DNA of 64,000 bases from the NCBI GenBank assembly GCA_010909165.1, contig MU008154.1:1380360-1444359 (forward strand), written 5' to 3'. Source of the stretch: Anthoceros angustus. Taxonomy: Eukaryota; Streptophyta; Anthocerotopsida; Anthocerotales; Anthocerotaceae. This document shows, in pieces, positions 20,151 through 30,845 of the stretch. The position numbers and the translations under genes were made by a program. The first letter of the stretch is position 1; every line of letters starts with the position of its first letter. The notes beneath the pieces are model-generated. The model was given only the letters and a program-made list of their open reading frames with translations. It was not told the origin of the DNA and did no database searches.

Positions 20151-21399
20151 TCAGCATAGGGGTTTGTCTCCGACCCCCATTTTGGCCCCAACCATCTAGA
20201 AATGCACATGTCTCATTTCACTGTTTTCAATGATTTGCGAACCTACAACCCATGCATCCGAGCCCAAAAGAAGACCTAATGTGCCCACCGTCCGTACAAA
20301 TGCCGGACATACATTTGTACCAAGTGGTCAGATGATCAGCACTTATGCTCCAAAGAGACCTAATGTGCCCACCGTCCGCACTTATACTCCAAAGAGGTGC
20401 AATACACGGTTTGGAGAGGTTGCGTCAATACTTGTGTAGGCAAAACACTTTCGTTCAAGTTGCTTGTGCACACTTGCCACCGCACCAACACTCACATCAA
20501 TTCTCTTTTCAAACCCCGTGATTGAGCAATCCAGACGGCGGGCATACCTGTCGACTCGGCCCCTCCGTGTCGAGATAAGCGCACTTAGATCTCGCAGATT
20601 AGGCTCAGCAGAATTGGACAAGGTAAAGGATGGTGAGGCCTCCTCAACCCTTCTTGATCAAACTCTTCGTAGCTTACATTTCTTCTTGTCAAGTCCGCAT
20701 CGCTTTCAACCTTAATCTATCCATGGGTGGCACATGGAGCAAGTCGATCTTAAATTCAAAATCTCCGCAAAGCTTGGCTATAGTTCGCTCGAACACCTAG
20801 CCGCGCCATACCGTAGCTACGGTATAGACAGTCCTCCTTCGAGCCTCACCGAAATACTCACCATTTGGTCAAAACCCCATAGGGCGACCCTCTTTCTTCT
20901 TCTCACCGGCTCACTAGGGGCAGTGCATGCTCTCTTATACTTGTGTTCGATCGCATCCGATGCTTTCATTACTCAAGGACAAATCATCTATTCTATTTAT
21001 TTTCTTACTTCTCTGCAAAACATTGTAAAACATTGTCGACTTCAAAAGGTTGGCCATTACAAACCACCATCATACATGTCAAATTTTGGAAAATGTAGCT
21101 CATATAGAGACCAATGCCCATGCATCTATACGTGCATCAAACTCGAATAAGCCGGACATTTGGCGCACCAATCAAAAAGATCCAGCTGCAAGTCATCAGT
21201 AGGGGCATATACAGTAAGGGCCAAAAAGGTTTTACATGTTGTATACAAAGCGAATGTGGGAACATAACATCAACCAACAAATGATTTTCAAAAATAATAT
21301 TCATGACTTTACTCCTAGATACCGGGATGATTTACAAATTTTTCAAACCACTAAAAATCAACACTCCATCTTGGTACTGATCCGCCTCTAGGTTGCTAA
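20151..21399. other. Unassigned DNA upstream of element 1
   Basis: A gag and 5' LTR would be expected here for element 1 but none is recognisable. The stretch has a short direct repeat (GACCTAATGTGCCCACCGTC near 20273 and 20363), a GC-rich patch near 20530-20590 and otherwise AT-rich sequence. No gene is supported. Confidence 0.45.
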
Positions 21400-22407
21400 C
21401 TAGTGGAGTTGTGACAAAACGTGAAGGAGCATTTTCCGAGCGTCCCCCTTCGATGTGGGCATCGAATTTATCTTCAGCAGAATAGAAGTGGAGAGGAGTT
21501 GGAAGATTGTTGTCATCGCTGAGTCGGAAATCTTGAAGCGCTCTTGCAGAGTTAGGAAGGCCAGTGCACTAGATAACCGTGTGTGATGAGACTCATCCGG
21601 CGCTAAAACAGTCCACAAGGGCTTGCTTGCTTTCGATTCCAAGCCGGCCTGGGCATCCTGCGGCACACCGGCCATGAACTGCCGAATGGCCTCTGCCAAG
21701 CGGTCAGCATCCCCAATTTCCTGAACCATGCTCACACCCCTGGCGACGCAAGCATCGGAATGGCCTCGTCTTCTATCATTTGCGTACCCGGGTTTGTGGG
21801 AACATGTTGAGGTGAATTGGGGCAGGAGGCGGCGTCAAGGGCTGCAGGTGCAACTTGCGGGAAGGCCGGGTCAGCATCGGGCATCGGGCATCGGGCATCG
21901 GGCATCGGGCATCGAGGGGTAGATGTGTGCATGTGTAGAGTGGAGGTCACCGTCGTCTGGCCGCACCTGCAGCACAGAAGATGGGTGGTGAGGAGCTCAT
22001 CCATCCAGTCAAACAAGCCCCACACATCTGCCACAATTTCCAAAAAACAGTGATGGTGCCTAACCTCCATGAGGAGCCGCACCCAAGATCTCTCATGTCG
22101 CGCTGCAATGTCCGCATGAATTGGGCGAGTGTTTTCCGCGCATTGAGGGCATTGGCATAGCACTCGAGGGATCTGCCAATTTGAGCAAGGGAGATCCATG
22201 GGCTGCCGACGAGGGTTCCGCATCACGTTTGGTCTGAGGGTATGGACCAGTGAAGTAATTGGAGCTGTCGAGAAAGCCGTTGGATTTTTTGACGGTCCGT
22301 TGGCAGACCCCAACGGATAACCTGGAGTCATGCACCCGGCGGAGAGGGGAGAGGGGTTTGATAGATGACGGTACATGTGCAAGCCAGGCCAGACGTTGGT
22401 GGCACAT
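21400..22407 (-). pseudogene. Possible TNP2-like (CACTA transposase) N-terminal fragment
   Basis: Two minus-strand frames, 22382-21732 and 21735-21400, abut. The first has cysteine pairs CQCPQC and CCRCG. The second reads LSSALAFLTLQERFKISDSA and SMPTSKGDARKMLLHVLSQLH. This resembles the start of TNP2 transposases, where an LxxL-K-x-KHNISD stretch is followed by LPxSxYEAKKxL...LGL. The catalytic region is not seen, so a CACTA origin is only a suggestion. A 7-bp microsatellite lies between the two cysteine regions and the second frame. Confidence 0.35.
21875..21915. repeat. 7-bp microsatellite (CATCGGG)n
   Basis: Five perfect CATCGGG units and one CATCGAG unit. On the minus strand it encodes a repeated CPMPDAR-type peptide within the frame 22382-21732. 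Confidence 0.95.
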
Positions 22408-22623
22408 GCTGCCGGGTCAGTGTTGCACGGTTCCGCCCGTCGGTCTAAACAAGCGCGTTGGGCAGACCAACGGGTGCACGGTAACCAAACTTCGGTTGGC
22501 AGGCAGGTTGGGTAACCCTCCGATAAGCGTAGTTGGGAAGGACGACATTAAGACGAAAGTGCACCACATCATATTGGATGAATGACGACCCAAGGTAATT
22601 GTCTTAACCGCCCAGTACTGTCA

Positions 22624-25600
22624 TATTTAAATGATGAAAATCACCCGTCATAGGGATTGTCTTATATGGATTGTCATATTCGACTGCATTTTGTAGTAGT
22701 GAGTCCATTGTGCAGACTCTGGCCTCCCACAACTCCCAACAACACAGCATGTCCACCACAACTACATAGATGAAACACGAAGAATGAAAGACCAACTGAG
22801 ACATATCAAGGAAGTGAGTGATATGCTTGGTAGCGTCTTTGGAGCCATTCTCAACCATTTTGTGTCCTTTGTGTTTGATGAGGCGCAAAGCAAGCTCAGG
22901 CGCACAATCTTGTCCTTGACATACCACGAAACAATGTCATTCCGTGTCTTCCTAACGCACCACCGCGTGACCACAATTCACCATGTTGATGCCCTTGCGA
23001 GAGTTTAGTGCACGATATAGCCTCCCTCGAGCTCCTGCTCTGTAGAGGCGGTGAGGAAACGAGATGGCTCTCATGGATGTCCTCCTACGGTGATGTTGAA
23101 TAGTGTGTTCCTGGCCCTCAGGTGGTCTCCAAATTGCACACCCTTTAGACTTGTACATGCATCCGTCACATTCTTCAATATCAAGGCTACAAAGTGGCTA
23201 TCCTTTGATCTGTTCAATATTTGAATGGTACTCCTTTATGAGGGCAAGTGGCCAAAAGTGCCAAGATGTCCTTCCCGCATGATGATGTGTACGCAGAAGT
23301 GAGTGACAAAAAATGTTGCCCAAGTCGGCAAGCTACTCGTTGTTTTGCACGGAGAGAGCACTCTCGACTCCCCCTGGAGGCAGAATAGCTCACTCCACTT
23401 TCGGGGCGTTATGTCGGCGGGTTTGCACAGCCACCACCCTCATGTCATCCCTCCCCTTGAGGGCATCTAGCCCTTGTTGTTCATCCTCCTCGATAACTTC
23501 TTTGGATGTTTTGCATTGCGGTTGTTTAGGCCTGCCTTTCCCTCGGCCAGCCACCGACCCATGCTCACCCTTTGGTGGCGGGCGACCACAACACCATCAT
23601 CGGCGTACCTCGCATACTACCTCCATGACTCTACACTTTACCAAAAAAGCTTGAGTTTAGCTGTGAACATGAAAAATCAAGACCCAACATGTAAGAGCGA
23701 CGCAAGCTTGCAGGCATGCGACGCAAATTACCACAATGTCGGCAATGAAATCTAGTCCCGGACCACACACCGCAGCAACAATAACATGGGGCCTTGACCT
23801 AGGCAAGCAGTGAAAACAACACAACTCTTGAATCTGCGGAGGCCTCTTGTGGGAGAAGCGGTAACCAAGAGGAAGCGCAACAAATTCCCACTACGGCGAC
23901 GCCGAGCCAACCAATACACGGCAATATCAACGAGCGTAATAGCACCAACATCTGGCGAACCTAGCATCTCGCATCCACCACTAGATCAGCAACAGCTCAT
24001 CATCCATAGGTGCACTAGCATCAACATCCATCCTGCCAAAACCTGGCAGTCTCCTTCACTCAATGAGCAAATCTGGCTGGATGCTGGTTTGGTTGCAACA
24101 TAGTTTGACCACAGCGGAGAGCAACCACGCCTTGGGTTCTTGAGTGTTATCACCCACGAGTTCCCTCCTTCTCCACATCGGACAAATGGCAGTGCACAGT
24201 GCCTCATGTAGCGACCTTCGCTAGAGCGTGAGTTCCCAACCACGATTTCCTCGGCCTTGGCGGTTCTCGAGGTTGACTCGTTAATACGAGTTGAGCGATG
24301 GTAATCAACCCGATCCACCGGGTAAATAATTCAATTCAAATTCCCGCCATAAGGTGGCGGGCCACTGGCAGTTCATCCCACAATTGTGGCTAAACGAACT
24401 TTGTCGTGGACAAACCGTATAAGGCGAAACGGTTGTTTATGTGAAATGGATATTATAATAATCTATATATTTTCATAAATTAACCCCAAATAAAACAACT
24501 CTTGTACTATAAGCTCTAAAAAGTTAGATACATCCGAGGGCGAAATGAATTACATATATTTAAATGATGAAAATCACCCGTCATAGGGATTGTCTTATAT
24601 GGATTGTCATATTCGACTGCATTTTGTAGTAGTGAGTCCATTGTGCAGACTCTGGCCTCCCACAACTCCCAACAACACAGCATGTCCACCACAACTACAT
24701 AGATGAAACACGAAGAATGAAAGACCAACCTGAGACATATCAAGGAAGTGAGTGATATGCTTGGTAAACGTCTTTGGAGCCATTCTCAACCATTTTGTGT
24801 CCTTTGTGTTTGATGAGGGGCGCAAAGCAAGCTCCCAGAACTGCACAATGCTGTCCTTGACATACCCTGAAACAATGTCATTCCGTGTCTTCCTAACTGC
24901 ACCACACCGTGACCACAATTCACCATGTTGATGCCCTTGCCGAGAGTTTAGTGCACGATATAGCTGCCTCCTACTGACTCCTATCTGCCGAGACAGTGAG
25001 GAAACCAGATGGCTCTCATGGATGTCCTCTGTCAGACTGATGTTGAATAGTGTGTTCCTGGCCCTCAGGTGGTCTCCAAATTGCACACCCTTTAGACTTG
25101 TACATGCATCCGTCACATTCTTCAATATCAAGGCTACAAAGTGGCTATCCTTTGCAGTCTGTTCAATATTTGAATGGTACTCCTTTAGCAAGGGCAAGTG
25201 GCCAAAAAGTGCCAAGATGTCCTTCCTGCATGATGATGTGTACGCAGAAGTGAGTGACAAAAAATGTTGCCCAAGTCGGCAAGCTACTCGTTGTTTTGCA
25301 CGGAGAGAGCACTCTCGACTCCCCCTGGAGGCAGAATAGCTCACTGCTCAGCTCTCCACTTTCAGACGCGTTATGTCGACGACCGTTTTGCCTGGCCACC
25401 ACCCTCATGTCTGTCCTCCCCTTCGAGGGCATCTAGCCCTTGTTGTTCATCTTCCTCCTCGATAACTTCTTTGGATGTTTTGCATTGCGGTTGTTTAGCT
25501 GCCTTTCCCTCCGACGCTTACGGCCCATGCTCACCGTGGCTTCTTTGGTGAGGCGAACCACAACACCATCATCGGCGTACCTCGCATACTACCTCCATGA

Positions 25601-26562
25601 CTCTACACTTTACCAAAAAGCTTGAGTTTACTGTGAACATGAAAATCAAGACCAACATGTAAGAGCGCAAGCTTGCAGGCATGCGACGCAAATTACCACA
25701 ATGTCAGCAATGAAATCTAGTCCCAGACCACACCGCACAGGAGCAACAATAACATGGGGCCGCGGCCCTAGGCAAACGTAGAAAACAACACAACTCTTGA
25801 ATCTGCGGAGGCCTCTTGTGGGAGAGCAGTAACCAAGAGGAAGAGCGCAACAAATTCCGCACTACCAGCAGCATCGGGAGCCAACCAATAACACCAGCAG
25901 CCAATATCAGCAGAAGCGTAATAGCACCAACATCCTGTAGCGAACCTAGCATCTCGCATCCACCACTAGATCAGCAACAGCTCATCATCCATAGGTGCAC
26001 TAGCATCAACATCCATCCGCCCATGCCAAAACCTGGCAGTCTCCTTCACTCCAATGAGCAAATCTGGCTGGATGCTGGTTTGGTTGCAACATAGTTTGAC
26101 CACCGCGGAGAGCAACCACGCCAGGTTCTTAGTGTTATCACCCACGAGTTCCTGCTCCTTCTCCACATCGGACAAATGACAAGTGCACAGGTCTGCTCAT
26201 GGCAACGACCTTCGCTAGAGCGTGAGTTCCCAACCACTGATTTCCTCGGCCTTGGCGGTTCTCAGAGGTTGACTCGTTAATGCCAGAGTTGAGCGATGGT
26301 AATCAACCCGATCCACTGGGTAAATAATTCAATTCAAATTCCCGCCATAAGCTGACGGGCCCTGGCCGGTTCATCACAATTGTGGCTAAACGAACTTTGT
26401 ATCTGTGGACAAACCCGTATAAGAGAACTGAACAGTTGTTTATGTGAAATGGATATTATAATAATCTATATATTTTCATAAATTAACCCCAAATAAAACA
26501 ACTCTTGTACTATAAGCTCTAAAAAAGTTAGATACATCCGAGACGAAATGAATTACATATAT
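22624..26562. repeat. Tandem duplication of about 1.95 kb
   Basis: 22624-24556 and 24557-26562 are diverged direct copies, both beginning ATTTAAATGATGAAAATCAC and ending in AACTCTTGTACTATAAGCTC followed by about 60 bp. Differences are mostly small indels and clustered changes, often where copy 2 has CAG or CTG (for example near 25860-25915). Copy 2 keeps the longer minus-strand frame. Confidence 0.93.
24607..25344 (-). CDS. Unrecognised protein, probably mobile-element derived
   Basis: A 245-codon frame in the second copy of the tandem duplication. I do not recognise the family. The central part looks like real coding sequence: NISLTEDIHESHLVSSLSRQ and QLYRALNSRQ are followed by RKTRNDIVSGYVKDSIVQFW and RPSSNTKDTKWLRMAPKTF. 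A helix-turn-helix-like stretch followed by an FW...SPNxKD-like stretch is common in uncharacterised transposon genes, which suggests but does not prove such an origin. In copy 1 (about 22604-23300) the equivalent is split by frameshifts. A further minus-strand exon-like frame lies at 26175-25966. Confidence 0.4.
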   Translation of the reverse strand: MSYSASRGSRECSLRAKQRVACRLGQHFLSLTSAYTSSCRKDILALFGHLPLLKEYHSNIEQTAKDSHFVALILKNVTDACTSLKGVQFGDHLRARNTLFNISLTEDIHESHLVSSLSRQIGVSRRQLYRALNSRQGHQHGELWSRCGAVRKTRNDIVSGYVKDSIVQFWELALRPSSNTKDTKWLRMAPKTFTKHITHFLDMSQVGLSFFVFHLCSCGGHAVLLGVVGGQSLHNGLTTTKCSRI

Positions 26563-26986
26563 TTATATGATCATAGAGAGGACAAATTAAGAGTGTTTCT
26601 TCCGTTCTCCTACCCTAATTCATAGCTAAGGCAAGATTCACTAATCTAATGAATCGCAGAGAATATCTACAATATTCTTATAGCCGACTAGCTTGTATAT
26701 GCAATCAGCTATATCTATCAATCACCCTATATACGAGAGCTTTAGCATGACAACATAACTTTAGCCGGTTTTCTTTTTCTTTAATTGCCCATAAATAAAA
26801 GGTTATTATTGAAGGTTTGTTAAAGATTTTATATTAAAATTATTTTAATATAGAATAGTTCCTATGTCCTAAAGGCTCAATTTTATCTTTTTGAACTGTT
26901 AAGGGTTAACTAGCTGATGGATGCACAATTATTGGAGTATACTATAGAGTTTGCATAGCTATGTGCAACAATTGTTGCACAACTAT
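26563..26986. other. AT-rich spacer
   Basis: AT-rich sequence with no recognisable gene or repeat. It probably includes the 3' end of the DUF760 gene on the minus strand. Confidence 0.5.
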
Positions 26987-28485
26987 TCAACCTTGGTTTG
27001 TGGTGAGGGGATAGTGCGCATAGATATAACTCTCCACATCCCACAAGAAGCTACCAAATGCAACAGCCTCCATCAGCAGTCTTCTTTGCGTAAAGTAGTA
27101 CAAACTGAGATAATCATCCTTCCCGATTATCAGCTTCCCATCTGGTCCAACCTTGACATCAAGCTCGCCAAACAGAGCGTCAACTTGCCTCTTTATCAAA
27201 TCGAGACTCTCCTTGGTCCTCACGGTGGCAGCTCTATGGAGAGATTCCGCATTGAATGACATAATATACGATCTCAACTTGCAAGAGTACCCTTGGAATG
27301 CCAAAATGCCTTTGGCACGAGCTGACAAATTATGCCACGCCATGTTTTGCATATCCTGAACTAGCTGGGCTGCCAGCTGGTCACCTTTAGTCAAAGGGTG
27401 TTGGTTGCCAAGGGTTTGCCTAGAATCCGCAGCTTGAGCAAAATAGGGCGTCGGCATCTTCATCCAGCTCTTCTCAAGCTGGTATCTTTGATCCACCCGC
27501 CTCAAGAAGTAGCCAAACAAGATGGAGGTGGCATACACCTTGCCATATGATAGCTTGCTAATCGTATTCGGGATGTGTTGATTCACCCAATCGGACGATT
27601 CATCCCCTTTTATCACGTAGTATAAATGCTCTTTCACCATCTCAAGGGCTTCAGCCGAGTGCATGCACTCCAACTCGTTCACCATATGGGGCCCCAAGTG
27701 CACCAACACAGGTTCCTCTCCCACCTGCTGCGGCAGCTTCGTCACCATAGGCAACTCGCATTCTAGAAACTTCTCTACCACCAACGCGTACATCGTCTCC
27801 TCAATAGCTTGCCTCCTTCGATTAGTACGCTCAACATCTGCAATGCTCCTGCTAAACAAAACAAATAACTCACACCCTCAGTACCCCGCTCCAACAACCC
27901 CAAAATCCACGAAACAAGCAACACATTTTCACTGCAGACTCACTTGCACAACAGTAGTTCTGTTCGAAATGGGCTGGCGTCCTGCGAAGAAGCGGCATCC
28001 CTCTCCATGGCTAGATGCTCCAGCTGAGAATCCACAGCAACACGGAGCAGATGCGGGCACTTTTCCAACAACATGAGAAGGAACTGGCCGATGTTAGAGC
28101 TCGGCATTAGAGGCGCAACAGACTTCTTATCCTCCTCCTCCTCTGCCCCTGGCCCTCCACTGGTGGCCACACTCATGACACTCCTCGATTTGGCCAAGCC
28201 TTTGCTCTTCTTCCCAACGGGGACTCCAAATAACCTCTTTGTCTGCACATCTCAAACAAACCCAACTAACCAAATGAGTACATTCACACTCCACCACATC
28301 CATTTTCAACTCTAAGACTCGATTGCCATCCACCTCACCTTGATCCCTGCCACGAAGAGCCTAGAGAAGCTTGCAGGCGCGAGCTTGGGCATGGACACCC
28401 GAGATGAGCCATTGGCTTGAAGCATAGAATTGGTCCCAAAAGCTGGCCCCACCTTCACAATAGCAACCATACGCAGGGCAGCCAT
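26987..28485 (-). CDS. DUF760 protein, UV-B-induced protein At3g17800 type, chloroplast
   Basis: Three exons on the minus strand (28485-28339, 28242-27944, 27848-26987) join to 1308 nt, 435 aa. The donors are GTGAG and the acceptors are TGCAG and AGCAG. Exon 1 (49 codons, from MAALRMVAIVKVG) is rich in Ser, Ala and basic residues with few acidic ones, like a chloroplast transit peptide. Exons 2-3 match the plant DUF760 family: SSNIGQFLLMLLEKCPHLLR, ISKLSYGKVYATSILFGYFL with RRVDQRYQLE, and LRSYIMSFNAESLHRAATVR. The chain ends with the typical LLMEAVAFGSFLWDVE segment. The biochemical role of this plastid family is unknown; one Arabidopsis member is UV-B induced. I start at the sixth codon of the open frame because the transit-like sequence begins there. 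Confidence 0.88.
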
Positions 28486-29208
28486 GACCGTGCACATCAA
28501 TCTAGTAGAACCTCAGTGGTGGAGACTGTGGACAGAATTCATAACGCGTATTGTACATGGTAGGAGGAAAGAGAAAGGGGAGATGTATGTGGCATGGACT
28601 CACACCAACCACCAGCATGTGCAGCAATGTTCGCCATAGGTTTGAGGACACAACTTTTCCCCTTTCATAAGTAGTTAAACAAGTAATTTATAAGCTCTCT
28701 TCTTCACATGTTCTTAAGACCTACCTTCTTGGCTATTATATAAGGGGAGTCTGCACCCTAATAAGCAGTGTATTATAATATAGAATCTTCATAATTAATA
28801 TCACAGTAATCCTAGAATAGTATATTCTTTTTATGGTGAATAGATCGCATATTTAATTTCCACTTATTTTAGGGACCCGCGACCGCTCTTACAACAATGG
28901 AGATAACTGACCAGGAATTGCTTTACCATTTACATACTTGATTATAACTATTTTTCATCTTTAGTTTCTAATATAAAAACCACGCTATAGTGGATTATAA
29001 CTAGTTTTGGACTATATAGGTGTCGGCTTGTGGTTTTATATATGACCTTTCGTTATACATACCAACCATTTCTTCCTCTTCTTCTTTAGTAATATAAGCA
29101 TTCACAATAAGTCCGATTTTTTCCATGAAATGCATAACTATTTACAATAATTCTTGTTTCTTCATGAACGCACATTTTAGATGTTTGGTGAACAACTTGA
29201 CTTTCCAT
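28486..29208. other. AT-rich spacer upstream of the DUF760 gene
   Basis: The first 150 bp should contain the DUF760 promoter. The rest is AT-rich with no recognised gene. Confidence 0.45.
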
Positions 29209-29520
29209 AATTTTGCAAGTACCTTTAGTAAATTTTTAAGAGAAGAAGATTGCCTACCTTGTTCTCTTGAATCAAAAGTTCTAACCCTAATTAGATTCGA
29301 ATCTCAATCAAAATTCTAATTCCAATCTAATTTGAATCGAAACATAGAAGAAATATTAGGCCAAGAGGTGGAGAATGGGTTGATGGGAAAAGATATGTAC
29401 ATTTGCAAGTACCTTCTATAATTTAGAGAAGAAGGTTGCCAAACTTGTTCTCTTGAATCAAAATCCAAACCCTAATTAGATTCAAATTTTAATCAAAATT
29501 CTAATTCGAATATGTGCACA
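29209..29520. repeat. Diverged direct duplication, unit about 195 bp
   Basis: 29209-29330 (from AAGTACC to ATCTAATTTG) recurs at 29403-29520 with small changes; both contain TTGTTCTCTTGAATCAAAA and CCTAATTAGATTC. Confidence 0.8.
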
Positions 29521-29522
29521 CA

Positions 29523-29835
29523 CACCAGCGGGGATAAGAACTCCGTAGTTAAGTAACCCGCGGACGGATCAGTATCAGAATGGAGTGTTGTCCCCTTGGT
29601 AGTTTGAAAATTTTGGAAGATGAGATGATGTTCCCTTGGTAGCTTGAAAAAATTGTAGGATGGGGTGCTTCCCCCTTGGCAGTTTGGAAAATTTTTAAAT
29701 CAACCTAGTATCTGCGTATGTTAGCCTCCATCGTGTGAGGTCTCAAGTGCAAGATGAAGTATTGTCCCTTTGGTAGTTTGAAAAATTTGTAAGATGGGGT
29801 GTTACCCCCCTGGTAGTTTGGAAACTGTGTAATGG
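29523..29835 (+). repeat. 5S rRNA-derived sequence followed by degenerate tandem repeats
   Basis: 29523-29587 resembles the middle of plant 5S rRNA. AAGAACTCCGTAGTTAAG matches the conserved AGAACTCCGCAGTTAAG (box A region), and the later CAGTATCAGAATGGAGTG matches AGTACTAGGATGGGTG (box C region). It lacks the 5S 5' end and is not a functional 5S gene. About five copies of a 40-48 bp unit follow, based on GGATGGGGTGTT...CCCTTGGTAGTTTG, which resembles the 5S 3' half. It lies directly before gypsy coding sequence, so it may belong to an LTR region (5S-derived sequence is known in Cassandra elements). The origin is inferred. Confidence 0.55.
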
Positions 29836-29844
29836 GCCATCTCA

Positions 29845-30845
29845 CATTTTAGACTTGTATAAAACTTTATTTGATTTGATTACTAATAATCAACCTTTGA
29901 AATGGTTGATAACAAGTGAAAAACTCATTGGGAAACTAGCCATATGGGCATTAATTATCCAAGAGTATAATTTCACAATTGAACATAGGGCACGTATTAA
30001 TCACACTAATGCATATGTTTTATCCAGAAATCCATTAATTAACATTGATCTAGGAATCCATTAATTAACAGTGATGACTCAATTGGGGCAAGGCAAGATT
30101 TTGATGAGGAAAGTAGCATGAATGTACACATGGTAATATCTAGATGGTCCCCTAGTGCATATTTGTTGATTTAGTGGAGACATCAAATGTAGATGTTCAT
30201 GTAGACATTCGGGATGATTAAAACACATTAGAGAGGGTTGAAACTGGTGACAATAAAATGCTCTAACTTTGAAGGAACATGACAAAGTATCAAAAAGAAG
30301 TAGAAGATATAAATGGGCAGATGATAAATTACTCTTTGTGGATAATATGAAAGTAGTACCAAAACCACATGTCAGGGTAGCATTCACACGCAAAACTCAT
30401 GAAGACATGAGACATTTTGGTACAAAAAAGACTCTTATTTTGCTTATGAATAATTGTTATTTGAAGGGAATGATGAATGTGGTTGATTTAATGGTATCAA
30501 CATGTGAAGTTTGTGATAGAGTTAAAGCAAGCTTCTCCAATAAAACAACTAAATTACATCCTTTACCAATAAGAGGTATGTTCTATAGATGGAGGTTGAA
30601 TTTAGCAGGTAAATTACCAACAACAAGAAGAGGGTACAAATATGTTTTGGTAATGATTGAACATTTTTCCAAATGGATTTTCTTACTACCATTATGGGAT
30701 AAGAAATCTGGTGAAATTAGTGAAGCATTTCTCAATCATGTTCTGAGTGTGTTTGGAGCATGTGCAGAAGTCCTAACAGATCAAAGAACATAATTCATGG
30801 GAGAATTTGATGATCTTTTGAATCAATACTCAATTGATGCCCTAG
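29845..30845 (+). pseudogene. AT-rich gypsy RNase H-integrase fragment
   Basis: 29855-30064 is the RNase H end (NNQPLKWLITSEKLIGKLAI, EYNFTIEHRARINHTNA). 30269-30793 is integrase with an HHCC zinc-binding region (H-x3-H as HEDMRHFGTKKT, then CEVCDRVK) and a core. The core has GMFYRWRLNLAGKLP, where the first catalytic Asp is replaced by Asn, and AEVLTDQRT with the second Asp, then a TAA. The frame resumes as FMGEFDDLLNQYSID and is cut at about 30845 by unrelated DNA, so the Glu is lost. Codon use is much more AT-rich than in elements 1 and 2, so it is a separate lineage. Confidence 0.85.

Noticed and set aside
29523-29587. Functional 5S rRNA gene
   Set aside because: Only the middle and part of the 3' half are recognisable; the 5' end is missing and the conserved parts are mutated.
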